In this document: positions 51,201 to 57,703 of the stretch, one piece after another | Position numbering within the stretch: the first letter of the stretch is position 1 | Layout: each line of letters begins with the position of its first letter | Assembly: GCF_905207245.1 (NCBI RefSeq) | Contig: NZ_CAJLKP010000022.1 | Span: 4,996-68,995, forward strand | Length of the DNA: 64,000 nt | Direction of reading: 5' to 3' | From: an uncultured Bacteroides sp. | GTDB lineage: Bacteria; Bacteroidota; Bacteroidia; Bacteroidales; Bacteroidaceae | The notes under the pieces: model-generated | Database searches by the model: none | Told to the model about the DNA's origin: nothing | The model's input: only the letters and a program-made list of their open reading frames with translations | Program-made: the position numbers and the translations under genes

Positions 51201-53129
51201 ATGAAGAAGAACACGCTTTTCCGTATTTTCCTTTCTTTCTGCCTGCTTGTTGTAGCAGGTGTCTCTGCACATGCCTATACTGAACGAAATCTTTTGCAAA
51301 AAGCCGCCGGTAGTGAAGAACAACTGAAAGAGGTATTGGTGATGAATCAGAAGTGGGTACCTTATCCTGCTTATAACGACCGTGCCGGTTGGGACGAATT
51401 GCTGGGTACCAATAAAGAAAACCTGATTCGTGCCGGAGAGAAAATGCTTAATTATGAATGGAAAGTAATCCGCGCCACCGATTATCTGGAATATGAACGT
51501 AGCGGCGAACGGAACATTATGCAAAATCCCTATGAGGCCAACCGGAAAGCAATCAATGCCCTGATGCTTGCTGAACTTGCCGAAGGAAAAGGACGGTTTA
51601 TCGACCAGTTGATAAATGGAGCATTTTACAGTTGCGAGATGACTTCCTGGGTACTTTCTGCCCATCTGGTACGCCAAGCCACCAAACGCTCTTTGCCCGA
51701 TTATCGCGAACAGGTGATTGATCTGGGTTCGGGAAACTTCGGCTCCATGTTGTCGTGGGTATATTACTTCTTCCATGATTCTTTCGATAAAATAGATCCT
51801 GTAATCTCTCAGCGCTTGCGCCATACATTGCAGGAACGTATTCTCGATCCTTATATGAACAATGACCGGGAATGGTGGATGGCTTTCCAATGGAAATCGG
51901 GAATGATTATCAATAACTGGAATCCATGGTGTAACTCCAATGTATTGCAATGCTATCTTTTATTAGAGAATGACCGTGACCGCCTGGCAAAGGCTGTTTG
52001 GCGCAGCATGCAGTCGGTAGATAAGTTCATCAATTTTGTAAAGGCTGACGGTGCTTGTGAAGAAGGTCCTTCTTATTGGGGACATGCAGCCGGGAAAATG
52101 TATGACTATCTCCAGATACTTTCGGATGGAACAGCCGGAAAAGTATCTCTTTTCAATGAACCGATGATTCGCCGGATGGGAGAATATATCAGTCGTACGT
52201 ATGTAGGAAACGGTTGGGTAGTGAACTTTGCGGATGCTTCTGCCAAGGGTGGAGGCGATGCGCAGTTGATTTACCGTTATGGCTGTGCGGTCGGCAGTGA
52301 GGAAATGATGCAGTTTGCTGCTTATCTGTTGGATGGTAAACGTCCTTCTGTGCCTTTGGGCAATGACACTTTCCGCTCCTTGCAGTCCATATTATGGAAT
52401 GGAGAACTGGAAAAGACGGCCGCTGCCCATACCATACCTGCTTGCACTTGGTATCCCGAAACGGAATTCTGCTATCTGACCAATAAGTCCGGCTGGTTCC
52501 TGGCTACGAAAGGCGGATTCAATAATGAAAGTCATAATCATAATGATGTAGGTACATTCTCATTGTACGTCAATACGATACCTGTACTGATTGATGCGGG
52601 GGTAGGAACTTATACACGTCAGACATTCAGTAACGAACGTTATACCATCTGGACCATGCAAAGTAATTACCATAACCTGCCGATGATAAACGGAGTACCC
52701 CAGAGTTTCGGTCAGAATTATAAGGCTACGGATGTTGTCTGCCAACCGAAGAAACGTTTCTTCTCAGCGAACATTGCGACTGCTTATCCGAAAGAAGCCG
52801 AGGTAAATAACTGGACACGTTCCTATTCATTAGGCGATAAGCAACTGACGATTACCGATAACTTCTCCTTGAAATCAGCGAGAGAACCTAATCAGGTGAA
52901 TTTCCTTACTTGGGGAAAGGTGGATATTTCTGTGTCCGGAAAGGTGACGATAGATGTACAGGGACAGAAAGTAACTTTGGAATATCCTCGTGAATTCACA
53001 GCAATCGTTGAAACAATCAATTTGCCTGATACACGTCTTTCCAATGTTTGGGGGCCGGAGATTTACCGTATTGCTCTGAAAGATAAAGATGCGCAATTAA
53101 CGGGTAAGTATAAGTTTGTTATTAAATAA
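51201..53129 (+). CDS. Exported heparinase II/III family protein (polysaccharide lyase-like)
   Basis: The 642-residue protein has a signal peptide (RIFLSFCLLVVAGVSAHA). The N-terminal part is an alpha/alpha toroid (about 60-370; NNWNPWCNSNVLQCYLL and CEEGPSYWGHAAGKMYDYLQ are characteristic), followed by a heparinase II/III beta-sandwich (about 400-640) with the motif NNESHNHNDVGTFSLYVNTIPVLIDAG. Members cleave heparin, heparan, alginate or unknown uronates. It stands alone, without SusCD, so it may be a stand-alone scavenging enzyme; the substrate cannot be read from the sequence. Confidence 0.88.
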   Translation: MKKNTLFRIFLSFCLLVVAGVSAHAYTERNLLQKAAGSEEQLKEVLVMNQKWVPYPAYNDRAGWDELLGTNKENLIRAGEKMLNYEWKVIRATDYLEYERSGERNIMQNPYEANRKAINALMLAELAEGKGRFIDQLINGAFYSCEMTSWVLSAHLVRQATKRSLPDYREQVIDLGSGNFGSMLSWVYYFFHDSFDKIDPVISQRLRHTLQERILDPYMNNDREWWMAFQWKSGMIINNWNPWCNSNVLQCYLLLENDRDRLAKAVWRSMQSVDKFINFVKADGACEEGPSYWGHAAGKMYDYLQILSDGTAGKVSLFNEPMIRRMGEYISRTYVGNGWVVNFADASAKGGGDAQLIYRYGCAVGSEEMMQFAAYLLDGKRPSVPLGNDTFRSLQSILWNGELEKTAAAHTIPACTWYPETEFCYLTNKSGWFLATKGGFNNESHNHNDVGTFSLYVNTIPVLIDAGVGTYTRQTFSNERYTIWTMQSNYHNLPMINGVPQSFGQNYKATDVVCQPKKRFFSANIATAYPKEAEVNNWTRSYSLGDKQLTITDNFSLKSAREPNQVNFLTWGKVDISVSGKVTIDVQGQKVTLEYPREFTAIVETINLPDTRLSNVWGPEIYRIALKDKDAQLTGKYKFVIK

Positions 53130-53171
53130 AAAAACTATATTTGCGTATTAGAATCCAAGAAACGCAAAATT

Positions 53172-53546
53172 ATGGGATGTTTTATGAATTTATTATGGCT
53201 GGTGTTCGGAGGTATTTTTACCGCTATAGAATATCTTGTTGCCAGTTTATTGATGATGATTACCATTATCGGTATTCCGTTCGGTATGCAAACGTTGAAA
53301 CTTGCTGCACTTGCGCTGTGGCCTTTCGGTAAAACGGTGCGAAGTGGCGAACGTTCGGCTGGTTGTCTGTATATACTGATGAACGTGTTGTGGATACTTC
53401 TGGGCGGTATCTGGATTTGCCTTTCTCATCTGGCATTCGGTGTGGTGTTGTGCATCACCATTATTGGTATCCCCTTCGGACTACAGCATTTCAAACTGGC
53501 AGGATTGGCCTTGACGCCTTTTGGAAAAGACATTGTAAGCGACTGA
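53172..53546 (+). CDS. YccF domain-containing inner-membrane protein
   Basis: The 124-residue protein is made of two similar halves, each with a hydrophobic segment followed by the family motif: ITIIGIPFGMQTLKLAALALWPFGK (about residues 32-56) and ITIIGIPFGLQHFKLAGLALTPFGK (about 94-118). Members are small membrane proteins of unknown function. It is followed by a terminator. The start MGCFMNLLWLVFGG is the usual one. Confidence 0.93.
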   Translation: MGCFMNLLWLVFGGIFTAIEYLVASLLMMITIIGIPFGMQTLKLAALALWPFGKTVRSGERSAGCLYILMNVLWILLGGIWICLSHLAFGVVLCITIIGIPFGLQHFKLAGLALTPFGKDIVSD

Positions 53547-53554
53547 TAAAAGAA

Positions 53555-53595
53555 GAGGGCGAAAAACACTTTCGGTTTTCCGCCCTCATTCATTT
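53555..53595 (+). terminator. Terminator after the YccF gene
   Basis: GAGGGCGAAAAAC (53555-53567) pairs with GGTTTTCCGCCCTC (53574-53587) with minor bulging, followed by T-rich sequence. It may serve both this gene and the convergent small gene. Confidence 0.75.
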
Positions 53596-53611
53596 TATTT
53601 AAAGGTGTTGT

Positions 53612-53752
53612 TTACATGGTAATGTTAGCTTGCTTTGCAAGCAGTTTCTGAAGTTTGCCATTCAAAGTCTGGCACATTGCACCGTTTCCCATTGCCTGAT
53701 AGCGTTTAATACGGTACTGTAACATAAAAATTTCATTTGCATTCTTTTTCAT
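53612..53752 (-). CDS. Small basic 46-residue protein
   Basis: The minus strand encodes MKKNANEIFMLQYRIKRY followed by QAMGNGAMCQTLNGKLQKLL and AKQANITM, then a stop at 53612. It looks real: codon choice resembles that of neighbouring genes, an upstream perfect -7 box (TATCTTTG, 53826-53833) gives a leader of about 70 bases, and the gene is convergent with YccF across a shared terminator. It is mainly helical and basic, and could be a small regulator or ribosome-associated protein, but I do not recognise a family. No signal peptide or membrane segment is seen. Confidence 0.6.
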   Translation of the reverse strand: MKKNANEIFMLQYRIKRYQAMGNGAMCQTLNGKLQKLLAKQANITM

Positions 53753-53825
53753 AATCGTCTTGTTTTGTGCCTTCCGCGTTTCGGAAAGCGGGTTTTACAT
53801 CTTTTTCTTTATCTTATTAACGCTG

Positions 53826-53833
53826 CAAAGATA
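53826..53833 (-). promoter_or_regulatory. -7 element for the 46-residue gene
   Basis: TATCTTTG on the minus strand is an exact TAnnTTTG match. Between it and the start codon lies a small hairpin sequence (CCGCTTTCCGAAACGCGG region, about 53776-53795) in the leader. Confidence 0.5.
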
Positions 53834-53941
53834 CGAAATGTTCACGAGATATATGTTCTACAACATAAAAATATGCACATTTTCTTCAATTATCTCTTAA
53901 AAAGCATGGTTTTGCCATCTGTATATTACAAATATATTGCA

Positions 53942-53949
53942 TACCTTTG
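53942..53949 (+). promoter_or_regulatory. -7 element of the LytTR gene promoter
   Basis: TACCTTTG is an exact TAnnTTTG match, 42 bases before the start codon. Confidence 0.5.
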
Positions 53950-53991
53950 TAATATCTTATATAAAATGGAAGTTATAAACAGGAAACTACG

Positions 53992-54921
53992 ATGATAAAT
54001 AAGTTGTTGATACTTTTGCATAGTCCCTATCCGGTATTGGTGAAACGATGGAAGGCGGTGGTAATCCCTTCTTTTATCGTATTTATGATTCTTTTTCTAT
54101 TGCAACCTTTCGGAATCTCCATGATGGAGAGTTATAAGTTTTGGGTAGTATTGGGCTATGGTGTAGTTTCCTCAATAGCCTTGAGCGTATTTGTGTATGT
54201 GCTTCCGGCTACACTTCCCCGATACTATGATGAGCAGCACTGGACATTGGGGAAAGAACTGCTGGGAACGTTGGGAGCCTGTTTGCTGATTGCGATAGGT
54301 AACTGGTTCTATTCTGCCTGGTGGTTCGGGGGGAATCTTCTGAGTTGGAGAGGCTTTCTTATCAGTGTAATCTGGGTGGGTGTTCTTGCTCCTTTTCCCA
54401 TTGCGTTTTTCCTGATGTGGAACCGTAACCTGCAACTGACCCGCAACCTGAAAGAAGCCACGGAGATAAATTTCGCTCTTTCTAAAAAGATAAGTCTTCG
54501 GAAGGAAAAGAGAGAAGAGGAAGCTGAAGAGGAAGATGATGTCTGTTGCCCGGTGACGGAGAAACCGGTTCATCTGGTCTTTTCCGGTGGAACGAAGGAG
54601 ATGTTGGAGATACCTGCCGATGCACTGTTGTATGTGGAAGCGGAAGGCAATTATGTGAGGGTTATCTATCGTGTTGAGAACAAAGTGCAGCAGAGGTTGC
54701 TGCGTGCTACAATGAAGCAGGCGGAAGAGGCGGTGGCGGCTTGTCCATTCATTGTCCGTTGCCACCGGGCGTTTCTGGTGAATGTAAGTACAGTGGTAAA
54801 AGTGGATGGAAATTCGCAGGGATACCGCTTGCGGCTGGAAGGGTGTAAGGATGGAGTTCCTGTTTCCAGGGCTTACTCCAAAGAGGTGAAAATGCTGATA
54901 GAAGGTACTCCGGAAGGGTAG
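53992..54921 (+). CDS. Membrane-bound LytTR family transcriptional regulator
   Basis: The 309-residue protein has four transmembrane helices (about residues 22-40, 50-73, 92-112 and 123-143), a charged linker (KEKREEEAEEEDD), and a C-terminal LytTR DNA-binding domain (about 205-305; DALLYVEAEGNYVRVIY and FIVRCHRAFLVNVSTVVKV). It lacks a receiver domain; signal sensing is probably by the membrane part. A terminator follows it, and two copies of a 13-base direct repeat lie between its stop and the TonB receptor gene it probably controls. Confidence 0.9.
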   Translation: MINKLLILLHSPYPVLVKRWKAVVIPSFIVFMILFLLQPFGISMMESYKFWVVLGYGVVSSIALSVFVYVLPATLPRYYDEQHWTLGKELLGTLGACLLIAIGNWFYSAWWFGGNLLSWRGFLISVIWVGVLAPFPIAFFLMWNRNLQLTRNLKEATEINFALSKKISLRKEKREEEAEEEDDVCCPVTEKPVHLVFSGGTKEMLEIPADALLYVEAEGNYVRVIYRVENKVQQRLLRATMKQAEEAVAACPFIVRCHRAFLVNVSTVVKVDGNSQGYRLRLEGCKDGVPVSRAYSKEVKMLIEGTPEG

Positions 54922-54922
54922 T

Positions 54923-54965
54923 CATTCGTCACAGAAAAGGGATAGAAACAGCCATTCGTCACAGA
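54923..54965 (+). promoter_or_regulatory. Direct repeats, candidate LytTR binding sites
   Basis: CATTCGTCACAGA occurs at 54923-54935 and 54953-54965, exactly 30 bases apart (about three helical turns). A partial third copy, TTGGTCACA, lies at about 54976-54984. They are 68-110 bases upstream of the -7 box at 55033. Confidence 0.5.
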
Positions 54966-54983
54966 TGGAGTGCTGTTGGTCAC

Positions 54984-55015
54984 ATATCCGGGCTGTTTGT
55001 CCCGGATATTTTTTT
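54984..55015 (+). terminator. Terminator of the LytTR gene
   Basis: Arms 54984-54992 and 55001-55009 (ATATCCGGG/CCCGGATAT) form a perfect 9-bp stem with a U-run. Confidence 0.85.
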
Positions 55016-55040
55016 GCCCCGGAATCTTGGTCTATGTTTG
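55013..55040 (+). promoter_or_regulatory. Promoter for the TonB-dependent receptor gene
   Basis: TATGTTTG at 55033-55040 is an exact TAnnTTTG match; TTTG at 55013-55016 in the terminator T-run can serve as -33 (spacer 16). The start codon follows at 55070. Confidence 0.5.
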
Positions 55041-55069
55041 CTGACGGAAATCGTAAAGAACATAGATAA

Positions 55070-57010
55070 ATGAAAAGATTGATTTTACTTTTAGGCATGG
55101 GTGCACTGCTGATGACACAGTATTTGGAAGCACAAACGGCGGTGACGGATACCGTCTTCCTGCAAATATACAATGATAGTGTAGACTTGAAGGAAGTGGT
55201 GGTCAAAGGGAAAAGAACACCGGTGGCTAACAGTCGTTGGAGCGATATGCATCCTGTGGAACTGGTGACGGTGGGAGGCGCAAACGGAGATTTGTATCAT
55301 GCGTTGCAGACGTTGCCCGGTACACAAATACAAGGTGAAAGCGGCAGACTATTGGTGCGTGGCGGAAGCAGTGACGAAGCGCAAACCTATATTGACGGAA
55401 TGCACGTCCTGAATCCTTATACTGCTACGGGAATAAATTCACCCGCACGCGGCCGTTATTCAACTTTTATGTTCAGTGGGGTCAATCTGGAATCGGGCGG
55501 TGCTCCTTTGGAATATGGAGAGGCGCTTTCGGCTGTGTTACCTTTGGAGACAAAGGATAAAAGTCCCGTAAATAAGTTAGGCATCAATGCTTCTACGGTG
55601 GGTTTCGGCGGCGGAGGTACGCGGGCTTTCGATAAAGGTTCCCTTTCCGTGAATCTGGATTATCAGGATTTGTGTGTGTACGATCACATTTACTCGGGAA
55701 GGGTGGACTTTGAAGACCCTTACCGCCTGATGACAGGCTCGGCGCAATTCCGTTATCACCCGGATGATGCGACACTCTTTAAAATTTACTTTGGTTATGA
55801 CCGGACGGACTTTTCCAATTATGAAGGGCAGGAACGGAGATTGTTTGATTTGGGTGAGAATAATTTCTATGTCAACACAACTTTTCGCAAGAGTGTTCCT
55901 AAGGGTTGGAATTGGTTTGCCGGAGCGGCATACGGTTTCTTTGAACAGAAGATAGGGAATGTATCACTTTCCGGTGACGACTGGATGGAGCGCCAGCAGG
56001 AACTTCACATAAAGACGAAGGTTTTCAAGCGTCTTGCTCCGGCTTTTCGTCTGGATATGGGCTTGGAGAGTTTTATTCGCCGGTATGAAAACCATTATCA
56101 GTATCAGGTGAAAGAAACGGGTGCAGTGGATAGCCGCAATGAGATGAGTCCTACTGTCAGCGCAGCTTTCCTTTCTGCCACCTACTATCCTGTAGAGCAA
56201 CTGAAAGCGGAACTTTCTTTCCGGACGGAATATACTTCATTGAACTGGCGGATGAATTTCTCTCCCCGTTTGTCCGTTAATTACTATTTGCGTGATGTGG
56301 TACTTTCTGCTACGGCAGGGAGATATACGCAGTTGACGGTAAATAGATTATTGGCTCAAAGTAAGAATCTGAAATCAGAGGCGTGTATACAGTATAATTT
56401 TGGTGCTCAGTTCGGAGGTGAAGGGCGTTTTTATAAGGCGGAAGTTTATTATAAGAAATACGACCATCTGGCATTGATAGAGAAGGGAAATGTGAATCAA
56501 GCAGAGAGGGTCACTTCCGGTGGATATGGCCATAGCAAGGGGTTCGATTTGTTTTTCAATGACCGCGTGTTGGTGAAGAACCTGGAATACCAGCTTTCTT
56601 ATACCTATAATATCTCCAAAAGAAAGTTTCAGGAGTACACGGAACTGACTACTCCGCAATATGCCACCCGTCATAATGCATCTGTGGTTCTGAAATATTC
56701 CATTCCCCGTATAGGAACAATTGTAGGGCTGACGAACCGTTTCAGTAGCGGGCGCCCTTATCATAATCCCGGTTTGCCGGGGCTGATGAACGATGAAGTG
56801 AAGCCATATAACAGCCTCGACCTGGGACTGACCTTCTTGCCGGGCAAAAAAGTTATCATCCATGCCTCTGCCACGAATATCCTTTGCCGGAAAAATGAAT
56901 TCGGCAAGGTGGATAATAAGGCGATATTGGCGTCCAGTGATCATTTCTTCTACATCGGTGTATTTATCACGATAGGAAAGAAGGCGGCTTATGATGTATC
57001 TAATTTCTAA
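55070..57010 (+). CDS. TonB-dependent receptor with plug domain
   Basis: The 646-residue protein has a signal peptide (LILLLGMGALLMTQYLEAQ), a plug domain (about 45-165; LKEVVVKGKRTPVANSRWSD, LQTLPGTQIQGESGRLLVRGGSSDEAQTYIDGMHV), and a beta-barrel ending FFYIGVFITIGKKAAYDVSNF. It lacks the CarboxypepD_reg domain and is much shorter than SusC proteins, so it more likely imports metal chelates or cofactors. No SusD is adjacent. The LytTR gene upstream and the direct repeats point to control by that regulator. Confidence 0.93.
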   Translation: MKRLILLLGMGALLMTQYLEAQTAVTDTVFLQIYNDSVDLKEVVVKGKRTPVANSRWSDMHPVELVTVGGANGDLYHALQTLPGTQIQGESGRLLVRGGSSDEAQTYIDGMHVLNPYTATGINSPARGRYSTFMFSGVNLESGGAPLEYGEALSAVLPLETKDKSPVNKLGINASTVGFGGGGTRAFDKGSLSVNLDYQDLCVYDHIYSGRVDFEDPYRLMTGSAQFRYHPDDATLFKIYFGYDRTDFSNYEGQERRLFDLGENNFYVNTTFRKSVPKGWNWFAGAAYGFFEQKIGNVSLSGDDWMERQQELHIKTKVFKRLAPAFRLDMGLESFIRRYENHYQYQVKETGAVDSRNEMSPTVSAAFLSATYYPVEQLKAELSFRTEYTSLNWRMNFSPRLSVNYYLRDVVLSATAGRYTQLTVNRLLAQSKNLKSEACIQYNFGAQFGGEGRFYKAEVYYKKYDHLALIEKGNVNQAERVTSGGYGHSKGFDLFFNDRVLVKNLEYQLSYTYNISKRKFQEYTELTTPQYATRHNASVVLKYSIPRIGTIVGLTNRFSSGRPYHNPGLPGLMNDEVKPYNSLDLGLTFLPGKKVIIHASATNILCRKNEFGKVDNKAILASSDHFFYIGVFITIGKKAAYDVSNF

Positions 57011-57018
57011 ATTCAATA

Positions 57019-57220
57019 AATTAACTTTTTAAGTTTCGCATGCCGCTCAACTTCTTAGTTGACAAGGTTTCAGTTGACGAGTTGACGAGGGAGATAGTCT
57101 TGAAAACGATTCTCACGCATCCTGCCCTCTTTCAGAAGCTGACATTCTTCCTTGTCACCTTGTCTCCTCGTCCCCTTGTCAACTGCGAAAGTTGAGCTTG
57201 CGAAACTTGAATTAACTTTT
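57019..57220. mobile_element. MITE-like hairpin element flanked by an 11-bp direct repeat
   Basis: Imperfect terminal inverted repeats at 57031-57053 and 57189-57208 share AAGTTTCGCA and CTCAACTT. Inner pairs continue at 57058-57067/57174-57183 (GTTGACAAGG) and 57084-57090/57166-57172 (GACGAGG). The sequence AATTAACTTTT flanks the whole element at 57019-57029 and 57210-57220 and could be a target duplication. No open reading frame lies inside. It separates the TonB receptor from the DUF2141 gene. Confidence 0.6.
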
Positions 57221-57229
57221 AAAAAAACA

Positions 57230-57649
57230 ATGAACATGAAAGCATTTATTATCAGTTTCGTTTGCGTTTTGGCATTTGTTGCCCAAAGTCTGTCTGCACA
57301 GAATCTTACTCTGGAAGTGCGTGGCATCGAGAAAATAACCGGGAAACTCTATGTTGCCATTTACAATTCCCCGGAAACATTTATGAAGAAACCGCTTGCC
57401 GGGTTTGTGGTCGAGGTAAAGGACAAAGTGATGTCCGTTCCCTGCAAGGGCCTCCCCACAGGCACCTACGCTTTCTCCATGTATCAGGACGAGAATGGGA
57501 ACGGCAAGCTGGATACTGCCGCTTTCGGCATTCCTACCGAGAAATTTGGTTTCAGTAACGATGCCGAAGGCGTCATGGGCCCGCCGTCTTTCGAGAAATG
57601 TAGTTTCACGTTTTCCGCAGACACCACTTTAGTGGTAAATTTAAAGTGA
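57230..57649 (+). CDS. DUF2141 domain-containing exported protein
   Basis: ATG at 57230 (or 57236) starts the signal peptide (MKAFIISFVCVLAFVAQSLSAQ); the frame extends upstream to 57152 but that stretch lies in the MITE-like element. The 139-residue protein has the DUF2141 pattern: LTLEVRGIEKITGKLYVAIYNSPETF, GLPTGTYAFSMYQDENGNGKLDTAAFGIPTEKFGFSND. Function is unknown; it is periplasmic. The element inserted just upstream probably contributes its leader. Confidence 0.9.
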   Translation: MNMKAFIISFVCVLAFVAQSLSAQNLTLEVRGIEKITGKLYVAIYNSPETFMKKPLAGFVVEVKDKVMSVPCKGLPTGTYAFSMYQDENGNGKLDTAAFGIPTEKFGFSNDAEGVMGPPSFEKCSFTFSADTTLVVNLK

Positions 57650-57703
57650 GTTTCCGGATAATTCTTTAACTTTGTGGCTCACACCTTAATATATATAAGT
57701 ATT

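Noticed and set aside
53765..53995. 76-residue plus-strand frame before the LytTR gene
   Set aside because: It covers two promoters and AT-rich intergenic DNA, and resembles no protein.
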